Assembly (NCBI GenBank): GCA_016743995.1
Contig: JADGFG010000027.1
Span: 1 to 34,325, forward strand
Direction of reading: 5' to 3'
DNA: 34,325 nt
DNA from: Kangiellaceae bacterium
GTDB lineage: Bacteria; Pseudomonadota; Gammaproteobacteria; Enterobacterales; Kangiellaceae
The notes beneath the pieces were generated by a model that saw nothing but the letters and a program-made list of their open reading frames with translations, was not told the origin of the DNA and made no database searches. Below are positions 8,455 through 17,053 of the stretch, one piece after another (positions within the stretch are counted from its first letter, which is position 1; every line of letters starts with the position of its first letter). A program made the translations under genes and the position numbers.

Positions 8455-8589
8455 ATGTTATATTGCTGGGATTTAACTCCAAATACCGGCTTATTCAATG
8501 AGTTATCTGTGATTAAACGAATGGCTGGTTTTATAGTCGATAACAAAACAGTTGTTGTTGATATTGATCATAAATCAGATTTTAAGTAA
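8455..8589 (+). CDS. Possible 44-residue small protein or gene remnant
   Basis: ATG at 8455 to TAA at 8589 encodes a peptide beginning MLYCWDLTPNTGL and ending VVVDIDHKSDFK. The composition looks protein-like (alternating hydrophobic strand near the C-terminus), but no Shine-Dalgarno sequence is evident and I recognise no family. It may equally be a fragment of a lost gene. Confidence 0.22.
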   Translation: MLYCWDLTPNTGLFNELSVIKRMAGFIVDNKTVVVDIDHKSDFK

Positions 8590-8622
8590 CCTGATTAACA
8601 TTTGCTTTTCACTCTCTTTTCC

Positions 8623-8715
8623 AACGGGCCGCAGTATAACGGTTCGATCTAAATATGTACAATATATAATCAGAATAATTTTCGAATTTAGATACTCGAC
8701 ACACCGTGGCCCGTT
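8623..8715. repeat. Long interrupted inverted repeat (24 paired bases)
   Basis: Four nested arm pairs occur in order: AACGGGCC/GGCCCGTT (8623-8630 with 8708-8715), ACGGT/ACCGT (8639-8643 with 8703-8707), TCGA/TCGA (8644-8647 with 8696-8699) and TCTAAAT/ATTTAGA (8648-8654 with 8686-8692), leaving a 31-base loop. It would lie in the 3' untranslated region of the GGDEF gene. No U-tract follows on either strand. Confidence 0.5.
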
Positions 8716-8746
8716 TTACCTGCTTAGTATAAATATTAATCAGTTG

Positions 8747-10081
8747 TTAGCTTTCTGCTGCAGTGATATTGTCAGGTGGTGTTTGTTGAATCTGGTCGAA
8801 AAAGCAGATGGAAAGCTTATTTTCTTTTGCCTTATACATGGCGAGATCAGCCAGCTCCATAATTTCCGAGTCTTGTGTCAGATTAAAGTGTTTATACTGT
8901 TTACGTATATTTTTCAGGTCATCTGGGAAAATACTAATCCCAATGCTGGCTGAAACCTCAATTTCGAGTTTTGCGTTGATTTCAATAGGTTTTTGTAATT
9001 CCTGATAGATTCTTTCTGCGATAGTTCGAACCAGCTCTTTGTTATCCACTCTGGGCATCAGTATCACAAACTCGTCTCCCCCAATTCGCGCTGCGGTATC
9101 TTCCTGACGGACGCATTTCGAGAGCTTTTTTGCGACTTCCTGGAGAACGATATCACCCGTTTTATGACCGTAAATGTCATTGATTGGCTTGAATTTATCG
9201 AGATCAATAAATAATAAGGCTACTTTGTCTCCTCGACGTTTAGACATTTCTGTTGCCTGTGTCAGGTTAGCTTCAAAATAATTACGGTTGGGTAGCTCTG
9301 TCAGAGAGTCATAATTGGCCAGATTGTCCAGTGCCTGATGCCGTTTTTTAATTTCGGTTATATCGGCAAGTATACTAATATAATGGCTAAACTCTCCATT
9401 GTTATCAGTCACTGCAGAAATGGTCTCCCAAACATAAAACAGACGACCTGTTTTGTGTCGGTAACAAACTTCTCCCTGCCAGACGCCTTCTAATTCCAGA
9501 GTTTTCCATATGCGGTTATAAAAACTTTGATCGTGTTCACCTGAACGTAGTAAAAAAGGTTTTTTGCCAATGATTTCCTCATCACAGTAACCCGAAATTT
9601 TAGTAAAAGCTGGGTTTACCCTGATAATCGTGTCTGAGTTATTTGTGATGACAATTCCGTCACCGCTGTGTTTAAACGCGACAGCAGCTAACGCATCATT
9701 TTCAGTGTTTTCCTTTTGTAATGTTAAATCCTGAACAACCGAAATTATTTGAGACGGAGTACTGCCGTTCTCGCAGATTAGTGTTGCAGTGTGATGGAGG
9801 TGTTTTATCTGACCGTTTTTTGTAACGTGATATTTTATACTTGATATGCTGTCTTGCTCTTCTTTTAATAGAGCTTTGATGGGAATATCGATCAGGCTAC
9901 CAAGAAGCTCGCCAGATAGCTCTTCCGGTTGATAGCCTATGATTCTGGCATAATCCTGACTAATTGAAAGACAGTTACCTTTGAGGTCCAGTGTTGCGAT
10001 ACCGGTTGTATTTTGCTCGATACCGACAGCCTTAACAACATCAATACCGGAATTTATATTAGCTTGTTTTGTAGGATGCAC
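8747..10081 (-). CDS. Diguanylate cyclase, PAS-PAS-GGDEF
   Basis: A 444-residue soluble sensor enzyme that should make cyclic di-GMP from two GTP. Residues about 20-120 and 128-245 are two PAS domains (the second with NPAFTKISGY and a PAC-like WQGEVCYRHKTGRLFYVWETISAV). The GGDEF domain follows from NYDSLTELPNRN; the active site is intact GGDEF at 334-338 and the inhibitory I-site RQED (325-328) lies five residues upstream, so product feedback is expected. No membrane segment is visible. The start is a GTG at 10081 preceded by AAGAGAG. It diverges from the GGDEF-EAL gene across 505 bases, suggesting paired cyclic-di-GMP control. Confidence 0.93.
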   Translation of the reverse strand: MHPTKQANINSGIDVVKAVGIEQNTTGIATLDLKGNCLSISQDYARIIGYQPEELSGELLGSLIDIPIKALLKEEQDSISSIKYHVTKNGQIKHLHHTATLICENGSTPSQIISVVQDLTLQKENTENDALAAVAFKHSGDGIVITNNSDTIIRVNPAFTKISGYCDEEIIGKKPFLLRSGEHDQSFYNRIWKTLELEGVWQGEVCYRHKTGRLFYVWETISAVTDNNGEFSHYISILADITEIKKRHQALDNLANYDSLTELPNRNYFEANLTQATEMSKRRGDKVALLFIDLDKFKPINDIYGHKTGDIVLQEVAKKLSKCVRQEDTAARIGGDEFVILMPRVDNKELVRTIAERIYQELQKPIEINAKLEIEVSASIGISIFPDDLKNIRKQYKHFNLTQDSEIMELADLAMYKAKENKLSICFFDQIQQTPPDNITAAES

Positions 10082-10276
10082 TTCTGGCTCTCTTTAATAA
10101 TGACAGTATTACCTATTGCAAATCAGTATAGCGAGAGTCGGGTAGAGTTCTTTGGGGTAAGTCGCAAAATTGAAATATCAAATTTTGTTTTTGTCAATTT
10201 GGGAACTGTTCGATAAATAGCTACCTGATTACTGAGATAGTAGTGGTTAAAGTGAATGGACAATTTGAATGCTATC

Positions 10277-10311
10277 TTAAGCACTTCTGATAATAAGGAG
10301 CTAGTGCTTAA
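10277..10311. repeat. Perfect 9-bp inverted repeat, possible operator
   Basis: TTAAGCACT (10277-10285) and AGTGCTTAA (10303-10311) are separated by 17 bases. Arm spacing of about 26 bases centre to centre fits a dimeric DNA-binding protein better than a terminator, as there is no U-tract. Confidence 0.4.
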
Positions 10312-10415
10312 TCCTGTGTTAATTGGTCAATAATTAACGATAAAAGTGACTTTATGGATTGTTGTGAGCTACAGACATTGAAATACCTGTGACGCACTGA
10401 TATATTGGAGTGATA

Positions 10416-10444
10416 TTGACGGTATGAGACCGATTATACATAAT
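10416..10444 (+). promoter_or_regulatory. Candidate sigma70 promoter for the GGDEF-EAL gene
   Basis: TTGACG (10416-10421), a 17-base spacer, and CATAAT (10439-10444): five of six consensus matches at each box. It would leave a leader of roughly 135 bases before the ATG at 10587. Confidence 0.42.
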
Positions 10445-10586
10445 TGGTAGTCGGGATTATTATGAGGTGATGATCTGGTTTGTTTACAATTGAACGTAAC
10501 AACGATTTTTAATCTTTGTATGGCCATTTATCCTGTCAGTAGAAGTTCCGATTTTCTTTCATTATTAGCATTGTAGTATAAGTAGT

Positions 10587-13325
10587 ATGCCTGGTATTAA
10601 ATCAGATCTGGTTAATCATAGTATTGCTCCAGAATTTTTTGAAAATGCATTAAAAAAAATATTAAGAGCGACAGTTGGAAAACTGGGAGAAAACTTTTTA
10701 CACGGTCTGATTAAAGCTTTTTGTGAAACTTTAAAGCTGGATTATGCGGTGATAGGGCGTTGGGAAGAAAAAATGGAGGCTATTGTTCATTCTATAGCGG
10801 TTTATGGAAATGGATGTTCACAGGATAATTTCAAATATGACGTAAAAAACTCACCACTGGAAAGTGCGTTTAAAAATGCTCATTCATATACTATCTCGAA
10901 AGCACTAACTCATTTCCCACAAGATTTATTTATTAACGAAACAAAATCAAATGGTTATGTCGCTGTTAAATTGACCGACACAAAAGGACAGATTATTGGT
11001 GTTCTTTTTGCTGTGAGTCGTCAACCAATAGAAAATAGCTTTCTGGTCAGTAGTATATTTGAAATTTTTTCTTTTAGAGTGGCCGCAGAACTGGAACGAC
11101 AGTCGATTACTCAAAACCTTGAAAATGAAGTCAAGATTAATCAGGCACAACTTGATTCAGTTCCTGCGTTAATGTTTATGCTTAACAGGAAAGGTAAATT
11201 TTTACGTTGGAATCAATATTTTCATTCCAAATTTGGTTATTCTGAATCAGAAATTCCCAGGAAAAATGTGCTAAGCACTATTCATGAAAGTGAAAGGAAA
11301 CGAGTAGAAATTGAAATTGAAAAAGTCTTTAGTGTTGGAAGTGGCGCTATTTACGTCAATGGTATCACCAAAGATGGTACTATCGTGCCTATGCTGGCTA
11401 CCGTAGAGGCAACGACTTACGATGATGAGCCAGTAATCGTCGGGGTTGCGCTCGATATGACTGAGCAACAAAATGTGGAGCGTAATTTACTCCGCTCACA
11501 AGGGCGGTTGGCCAGAAAAAACTCTCAGCTCAGTTTAATTAATGCACTGGTTAATAAGCTTCATGCCAGTTACAGTGTTAAGCATATTGCGCAACAAGTT
11601 GTCGAATTATTACAAACCATTCAGGAAAATTCATCAATCGTTTTTTGTCATGTTATTAAATCTGATGCGATGGTGGAGGTTATTGCTGACAGTGGCGTGA
11701 GTCAATCTCTGATTAATAGTAGTAGAAAATTTCCATTTATTGTTGACGGCTCGCCAACGGGAATTGCTATGCAGTCACAAAAGCTGGAAGTATTTCCTTC
11801 ATTAAGAGATGATGATCGTGTAGCAGCCCGGTTAAAAGTAGTGTTTAAAAAAGAAGGAATAAAAGCCGGAATTGTGCTTCCTCTTGTTTATCAGAAAGTC
11901 GTTCTGGGTAGTATCAATATTGGTTATAAATATTATTCAGATATACCTGAAAGCGAAATTGAATTCTATCAAACTATCGGAACCAGTATTTCTCTGGCTT
12001 TAGCTAATGCACGGCAATACGAGTTGATGGAAAGTCTGGCTACCAGAGATAATTTAACCGGGTTACCGAATCGTAATGCTTTAAATGAAGATTGTCGGTT
12101 AGCGTTACAGAAAAATGCACAGTTTGGTAGTTTCCTGGGCTTAATATTGATTGACCTTGATCGTTTTAAAGAAATTAACGACACGCTTGATCATTTGATT
12201 GGCGATAAGTTGCTTAAATTAATTGGTCCCGGCATTAATCGAAAAATCCAGGATAGTGACTGCAAGGTCTATCGTTTGGGAGGGGATGAGTTTTGTGTTT
12301 TGGTTTCTAATAAACAAAACGCTAAGGATGTCTTAATAATTGCAGAAGAAATAAAGCAGGCGATTGCACAACCCTTTGATGTTGATGGACTTAATCTGGA
12401 AATCAGTTCAAGTGTTGGAGTAGTCACCACAAATGAGGTTCGTCATAGTGCTACTGAGATGTTACGTTGTGCTGAACTGGCTATGTATCATATAAAAAAT
12501 AAAGGTGGTGGTGTTGAACAGTACACGCCAGAACTTGATGCGGATACCAATCAACGATTTGTCATAATGTCTGAAATGGCCGAAGCAATCAGAACCGATC
12601 AGATGGTGTTGCATTATCAGCCAAAACTTGATTTGAAATCAAAAAAAATTATTGGTTGTGAGGCTCTGGTTCGTTGGCAACACAAAAAGTATGGATTATT
12701 ACTGCCTGAAAAATTTATTCCACTCATCGAACTAACTCAGCTGATACATCCTTTAACTTTCTGGGTGATGAAAACTGCCATGAAGCAAATGCAGTTCTGG
12801 AAGAAGCAAGGTATGAAGTTGAGAGTGGCGGTGAATTTATCATCACGGAATATTACGGATAATAACTTTATAGGTGAAGTGGATGAGTTAATGCGTCAGT
12901 TTAAACTCAGTGCCGATGAAATTGAGTTTGAAGTCACAGAGACCGCGATAATGCAGGATATTGATAAAGCGATGTCTCAACTTAATAAATTTAGTAAAAG
13001 AGGTATTCAGTGTTCTCTGGACGATTACGGTACCGGTTACTCTTCACTAACTTACGTAAAAAAATTGCCTCTGGATATTTTAAAGATTGATCGCTCTTTT
13101 GTGTCAAAAATGGTCGATAATGACCAGGACAGAATTATAGCAAAATCAACGATTAACCTTGCACATAACCTGGGTTTGAAAGTTGTCGCTGAAGGAGTAG
13201 AGGACTCAAAAACATTGCAGGAGTTAACGGCGCAGGGCTGTGATCAGATTCAGGGATATTACATTGGTAAGCCGTTGGTTGCTGAAGAGTTTGAAAAACT
13301 ATACTGGCAATATGCAGGAAGTTAG
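10587..13325 (+). CDS. GAF-PAS-GAF-GGDEF-EAL cyclic-di-GMP protein
   Basis: A 912-residue cytoplasmic protein. In order: an N-terminal GAF-like sensor (about 20-175), a PAS domain (about 188-300, RKGKFLRWNQYFHSKFGYSESEI), a second GAF (about 315-480), GGDEF from TRDNLTGLPNRN, and EAL to the C-terminus. The GGDEF motif is intact (565-569), but no RxxD I-site occurs at the usual position. The EAL domain keeps EAL (692-694), NLSSRN, EVTETA, DDYGTGYSSL, KIDRSFV and VAEGVED, so phosphodiesterase activity is likely and the protein may be bifunctional. The start has a poor ribosome site. The adjacent diguanylate cyclase diverges from it. Confidence 0.93.
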   Translation: MPGIKSDLVNHSIAPEFFENALKKILRATVGKLGENFLHGLIKAFCETLKLDYAVIGRWEEKMEAIVHSIAVYGNGCSQDNFKYDVKNSPLESAFKNAHSYTISKALTHFPQDLFINETKSNGYVAVKLTDTKGQIIGVLFAVSRQPIENSFLVSSIFEIFSFRVAAELERQSITQNLENEVKINQAQLDSVPALMFMLNRKGKFLRWNQYFHSKFGYSESEIPRKNVLSTIHESERKRVEIEIEKVFSVGSGAIYVNGITKDGTIVPMLATVEATTYDDEPVIVGVALDMTEQQNVERNLLRSQGRLARKNSQLSLINALVNKLHASYSVKHIAQQVVELLQTIQENSSIVFCHVIKSDAMVEVIADSGVSQSLINSSRKFPFIVDGSPTGIAMQSQKLEVFPSLRDDDRVAARLKVVFKKEGIKAGIVLPLVYQKVVLGSINIGYKYYSDIPESEIEFYQTIGTSISLALANARQYELMESLATRDNLTGLPNRNALNEDCRLALQKNAQFGSFLGLILIDLDRFKEINDTLDHLIGDKLLKLIGPGINRKIQDSDCKVYRLGGDEFCVLVSNKQNAKDVLIIAEEIKQAIAQPFDVDGLNLEISSSVGVVTTNEVRHSATEMLRCAELAMYHIKNKGGGVEQYTPELDADTNQRFVIMSEMAEAIRTDQMVLHYQPKLDLKSKKIIGCEALVRWQHKKYGLLLPEKFIPLIELTQLIHPLTFWVMKTAMKQMQFWKKQGMKLRVAVNLSSRNITDNNFIGEVDELMRQFKLSADEIEFEVTETAIMQDIDKAMSQLNKFSKRGIQCSLDDYGTGYSSLTYVKKLPLDILKIDRSFVSKMVDNDQDRIIAKSTINLAHNLGLKVVAEGVEDSKTLQELTAQGCDQIQGYYIGKPLVAEEFEKLYWQYAGS

Positions 13326-13386
13326 TGTTTTGGTGGGAAAGTCATTTTTAATCAATTGAAATAAGGTTTATCTAAATTAATACCGT

Positions 13387-14118
13387 TTATCTTCTGTATT
13401 TAGCGAACAGACTGAATTCCCATGGACGTATGGCACCGACAAGACTACACCCAACTTTATCTTCAAAGGGCAATGTCGCGTCTTGTTGAGCGAGCTCATT
13501 GAATTCTGCGATCAACTTTTCAATTTTAGAATGCATTGTTTTTATTGTCGATGATGAAACAATTGATGAGCCAAACTGCATGCATTCATTTTCTTTAGAA
13601 AATCGGGACTGAAAAAATTCTTTGCGAATATGTTCATTGAAGAGCTTTTCGATATTACCATTTTTACGCCAGCGAAAATTTCTTGATGTTAATAGTTTTA
13701 TTTTATTTCCTGATAATAAGTCAATAAATCGAATTTTGTCGAGCTTGGCCAGCAGCTGTATGCCCTCATGTTCACTAATATTATATTTTGCTTTGATTAG
13801 CTCATAATTGACGTCGTTGAGTAACATGTAAGCGACGAACAACAACTTTGGTTGCTGGATAAAGTCAGCTTCCTGTTGTTCTGTTAACTCAGTAATTTGA
13901 TTTTGCATTTGCTCTGTTATACGCGTTAAATCCGAAATTTCCATATTTAACAGACTACAAATTTTATCAAGTCTCTGTAAGGAGATATTCTCTTCGGAAA
14001 ACATTCTTTTTACACTCGCTTCGCTCAGTTCTAATGTCGTTGCTACATCAACGTAGGTGAGTCTCCTTTGTTTCAGGCAGTTTTTAAGTGATTTCAGTAT
14101 CAGCGAAGTTTGAGCCAT
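13387..14118 (-). CDS. XRE-family helix-turn-helix transcriptional regulator
   Basis: A 243-residue protein. Residues about 8-65 form a Cro/C1-type helix-turn-helix: LKNCLKQRRLTYVDVATTL, the turn and recognition helix ELSEASVKRMFSEE, then SLQRLDKICSLLNMEISDL. The long C-terminal part (about 70-243) is typical in length for this chromosomal XRE subfamily but has no motif I can name; its ligand is unknown. It lies 88 bases downstream of the MshEN-CheX gene on the same strand, so it may be co-transcribed, and converges with the GGDEF-EAL gene. Targets cannot be read from the sequence; the inverted repeat at 10277-10311 is one speculative candidate. Confidence 0.85.
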   Translation of the reverse strand: MAQTSLILKSLKNCLKQRRLTYVDVATTLELSEASVKRMFSEENISLQRLDKICSLLNMEISDLTRITEQMQNQITELTEQQEADFIQQPKLLFVAYMLLNDVNYELIKAKYNISEHEGIQLLAKLDKIRFIDLLSGNKIKLLTSRNFRWRKNGNIEKLFNEHIRKEFFQSRFSKENECMQFGSSIVSSSTIKTMHSKIEKLIAEFNELAQQDATLPFEDKVGCSLVGAIRPWEFSLFAKYRR

Positions 14119-14206
14119 AGATTGGTTCTACACAATTTACTTTAGTATTCATTAAGAATATCACTATTGGTCAGGTTTAAACAGCATACGTGTGTCCTGG
14201 TTATTT

Positions 14207-15061
14207 TTAATTTTCTTCATGTACGATTAAAATATAATTTCCAATTGGGGAATCCATCTCCACAACCAGCATCGAAGAGGCATCCATACAAAGTTCGGCC
14301 AGATTAACGTTATATTCAGGAACGCCGTAGTCAAACTTACCTGACTGATTAAGCGCACTAATGATTTGTGCCGCGATAATATTAAGAAACTCACCAACCG
14401 CGTCTTGAGAGAAATCGAGATCACAGTTTGCTACATCTTCATTTGTGAAGGCGCTGGCAATACAGATAGCCGTTTGTGCGTCTGTGGCAAAAGTCAGAAA
14501 AATGGGATGTTGGGCGTTGAGCGATATTTGAAGAACGACTTCAAAAGAGTCCAGGTTCTCAGTGCTTTTGATTAGTTGATAGAATTTACTTTGCTCATGC
14601 AGTATCCGTAAAAATAACAAATTTGAAGCTTCTATCGCTTGAATAAGGTATTCGGCAAGACAGTGTTTATCAATTGCGGTTAACATGTTCTGGTAAGTTT
14701 GCTGTTGAGCTTTGTCATGTGCTTTAAGTTGTTGAATAACTTGTTCGTTGGTGAGCATTTTTAGCTCTATCAGAATATCGCCAAAGAATTTACGTTGTTT
14801 TTGTTGCATTAAAAGCAGATCATCAAGTTGCTGTATGTCCAGGTAACCACAGGCAACAGCTATTTCACCAAATAATTTGTTCTCCGTTTGTTGTTTCTGG
14901 TTAATTTCACAAGCAATATTTTCAGTTAGCATTGCGCTAGATACAGCTAATTCGCCCAGTTTCTGGTTTGAATGTTTTTGCACATCTAAAACTTTTTCCA
15001 GATCTTGCTCAGAAATCAGTTTTTTTTCTATGAGAAACTCGCCGAAAAATTTCGCAGCCAT
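14207..15061 (-). CDS. Tandem MshEN-like repeat protein with CheC/CheX-type phosphatase domain
   Basis: A 284-residue protein. Residues 5-115 hold four repeats of 24 residues separated by exactly 5 (starts at 5, 34, 63 and 92; glycine at position 3 each time: FFGEFL, KLGELA, LFGEIA, FFGDIL), ending in Gln at 28, 57 and 86 and His at 115. This 24+5 layout matches the MshEN cyclic-di-GMP-binding domain (two motifs per domain), so two domains are implied, though the leading Arg is missing and only the third repeat keeps the mid-motif Gly. Residues about 125-284 resemble CheX/CheC: D220-x3-E224-x2-N227 followed by Pro248 fits the response-regulator phosphatase signature. The expected role is dephosphorylating a receiver protein under cyclic-di-GMP control; that coupling is inference. 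Confidence 0.75.
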   Translation of the reverse strand: MAAKFFGEFLIEKKLISEQDLEKVLDVQKHSNQKLGELAVSSAMLTENIACEINQKQQTENKLFGEIAVACGYLDIQQLDDLLLMQQKQRKFFGDILIELKMLTNEQVIQQLKAHDKAQQQTYQNMLTAIDKHCLAEYLIQAIEASNLLFLRILHEQSKFYQLIKSTENLDSFEVVLQISLNAQHPIFLTFATDAQTAICIASAFTNEDVANCDLDFSQDAVGEFLNIIAAQIISALNQSGKFDYGVPEYNVNLAELCMDASSMLVVEMDSPIGNYILIVHEEN

Positions 15062-15511
15062 ATTGAGATTACCCGTTAATGGTTTTGATCTACAAAGTAT
15101 AGACCCTGATTCCTCTGAGTGCTGTCAGAACAGAGATATTATGCGTAGCTTCTTAGTTAAGGAGTGTGACTAATTAATGACTGGCAAACCGGAATTCAAG
15201 AGATTGATGAATAGTTTATTGATTTTTTTGACTTTTAGTCGTAGATTGGAGATGCCTGTCATGTAGCACGGCTGAATGTAGTTGATTATTTATGATATTG
15301 TTTAAGCATTTTGCACTTTACTAATGATAAATAGGTCGTAACCTGGTATTTTATTGCTTCTTAATGTGTGCATATTAGCTTTTATTAAATAATACCTGGT
15401 AAATATTCTTTTATTGCCGATTTGTAGCACTCGAACTACCTGTATTACTCTCCTGGGATTGTCGTTTCGAGTTTATGGTGAAATCAGATCGCAATCTATC
15501 GGGAGTGCTTA
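15062..15511. other. 450-base intergenic region with a hemerythrin-like remnant
   Basis: Between the MshEN-CheX gene and pntA. A Shine-Dalgarno-like AAGGAG at 15159-15164 precedes the stop-interrupted hemerythrin-like frame (15170-15295). The remainder is A/T rich, with no clear promoter or terminator seen. Confidence 0.5.
15170..15295 (+). pseudogene. Bacteriohemerythrin-like remnant with in-frame stops
   Basis: One continuous frame reads LINDWQTGIQEIDE, stop (15212), FIDFFDF, stop (15236), S, stop (15242), IGDACHVARLNVVDYL, stop (15293). The opening W..GI.EIDE is the family's N-terminal iron-site segment, normally followed by QH; here a stop replaces the Gln and the His is lost. IDFFDF and ARLNVVDYL also resemble the expected helices. 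AAGGAG at 15159-15164 is in position for a former start. Hemerythrins bind oxygen through a di-iron site and often accompany signalling genes. The match is short, so chance resemblance remains possible. Confidence 0.42.
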
Positions 15512-17050
15512 ATGGAACAAATAGGTATAGTTAAAGAATCAATACCAGGTGAAAAGCGTGTCGCAGCGACACCTGAGAGCCTTTCTCAACTTTTAAAACT
15601 CAATTTCTCTGTTGTTGTTGAGAAAGACGCGGGAGTTGAAGCCAGTTTTTCTGATTCTTTGTATGAAGAGGCTGGAGCAAAGGTTGTTTCATGCGAGGCT
15701 GCCTGGTTATCTGATATCGTTTTTAAAGTGAACCCTCCATCGCCTTCAGAGATTAACAAGTTGAAATCTGGAGCAACACTCATTGGTTTTTTCTGGCCTG
15801 CTCAAAACGAAGAGCTGATGCAGGAACTGGCGAAAAAAAAGATTAATGTAATCGCTATGGATACAGTGCCTCGTATATCTCGAGCTCAATCGATGGATGC
15901 GTTAAGCTCTATGGCTAATATTGCGGGTTATCGTGCGATTGTTGAGGCTTCTCATCGTTTTGGCCGATTTTTTACTGGTCAGATTACAGCAGCAGGTAAA
16001 ATACCTCCGGCTAAGGTCATGATTATTGGTGCTGGTGTTGCGGGACTTGCTGCGCTGGGGACTGCCGGTAGTCTGGGGGCGATTGTGAGAGCCTTTGACA
16101 CCCGGCCTGAAGTTAAAGAACAGATTGAAAGTATGGGCGCTGAGTTTCTGGAATTGGATTTTGAAGAAGAAGCTGGTAGTGGTGATGGTTATGCCAAAGT
16201 AATGAGTAAAGCATTTATTGCGGCTGAAATGGCTTTGTTTGCAGAGCAGGCAAAAGACGTTGATATTATTGTAACGACTGCAATGATTCCCGGTAAGCCA
16301 GCTCCCAGATTAATTACTGAAAAAATGGTATTATCAATGAAACCGGGTAGTGTTATTGTTGACCTGGCAGCGGCAGGTGGCGGTAATTGTGAACTCACTC
16401 AAGTTGATAGCCTTGTTAAGTTCGCTGGGGTAACGATTATCGGTTACAGTGATATGCCGTCAAGATTGCCAACTCAGGCAAGTCAGCTTTACGCGAATAA
16501 TATCAATAATCTGATGAAGTTGCTTTGTCCTGAAAAAGATGCACGATTATTATTAAATTTTGATGATGAAATCATTCGCAATGTAACATTGGTTAAACAG
16601 GGGACAGTGACCTGGCCGCCGCCTCCCGTTAAGGTGAGTGCGTCGCCGGTATTACCAGTGGAACAAAAAGTTGAAAAAGATACTGCAAAACCAGAAAAAT
16701 CGAACACTTCTCTAAAACCTTTTATTTTGCTTTCTGGTTGCCTGTTATTTGGCTGGTTGTCGATGATTGCGCCTGCCGAATTTATGCGTCATTTCAGTGT
16801 ATTTATCCTTTCCTGCATTATTGGTTATTACGTTGTATGGAATGTTTCACATTCTCTGCATACACCGTTGATGAGTGTTACTAATGCAATTAGCGGTATT
16901 ATTGTCGTGGGAGCCTTACTACAGATCTCTAGTCCAAACTATCTGGTGAGGTGGATTTCAATATTTGCCGTTACTATTGCATTTATCAATGTTACGGGTG
17001 GTTTTCTGGTCACAAAGCGAATGTTGAAAATGTTCAGGAAGGAGAAATAA
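15512..17050 (+). CDS. pntA: NAD(P) transhydrogenase alpha subunit
   Basis: PntA with PntB makes the proton-translocating transhydrogenase of the inner membrane, which uses the proton gradient to reduce NADP+ with NADH. The 512-residue chain starts [23 protein letters not shown], the alanine dehydrogenase/PNT N-terminal signature, carries the NAD-binding [18 protein letters not shown] loop and the domain I stretch GNCELTQVD, then a linker (about 365-400) and four predicted transmembrane helices (about 403-505). The C-terminal membrane part is fused, as in E. coli, not split as in alphaproteobacteria. GGGAG lies 7 bases before the ATG. The stop is 3 bases before pntB. Confidence 0.97.
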   Translation: MEQIGIVKESIPGEKRVAATPESLSQLLKLNFSVVVEKDAGVEASFSDSLYEEAGAKVVSCEAAWLSDIVFKVNPPSPSEINKLKSGATLIGFFWPAQNEELMQELAKKKINVIAMDTVPRISRAQSMDALSSMANIAGYRAIVEASHRFGRFFTGQITAAGKIPPAKVMIIGAGVAGLAALGTAGSLGAIVRAFDTRPEVKEQIESMGAEFLELDFEEEAGSGDGYAKVMSKAFIAAEMALFAEQAKDVDIIVTTAMIPGKPAPRLITEKMVLSMKPGSVIVDLAAAGGGNCELTQVDSLVKFAGVTIIGYSDMPSRLPTQASQLYANNINNLMKLLCPEKDARLLLNFDDEIIRNVTLVKQGTVTWPPPPVKVSASPVLPVEQKVEKDTAKPEKSNTSLKPFILLSGCLLFGWLSMIAPAEFMRHFSVFILSCIIGYYVVWNVSHSLHTPLMSVTNAISGIIVVGALLQISSPNYLVRWISIFAVTIAFINVTGGFLVTKRMLKMFRKEK

Positions 17051-17053
17051 GCA

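Larger units (their letters stand above)
8326..8746. other. 421-base intergenic region between fpr and the GGDEF gene
   Basis: It holds the Fur-box-like palindrome (8344-8362), a possible small ORF (8455-8589) and a long interrupted inverted repeat (8623-8715). No tRNA or clear rho-independent terminator was seen. Confidence 0.6.
10082..10586. other. 505-base divergent intergenic region between two cyclic-di-GMP genes
   Basis: It contains a perfect 9-bp inverted repeat (10277-10311) and a good sigma70-like promoter facing right (10416-10444). A 25-codon frame at 10256-10333 overlaps the inverted repeat but has no ribosome site or recognisable product, so it is not called as a gene. Confidence 0.6.

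Noticed and set aside
8552-8953. Open plus-strand frame of 133 codons opposite the end of the GGDEF gene
   Set aside because: It lies on the antisense strand of a clear GGDEF coding sequence, with no ribosome site and no recognisable domain; it crosses the inverted repeat.
10256-10333. 25-codon frame (MDNLNAILSTSDNKELVLNP and five more residues)
   Set aside because: No ribosome site or homologous family is evident, and it is short enough to arise by chance across the inverted repeat.
14877-15173. Open plus-strand frame opposite the start of the MshEN-CheX gene
   Set aside because: The minus strand has periodic MshEN motifs at exact spacing, whereas the plus-strand product is Cys/Phe/Ser-rich with no family likeness.
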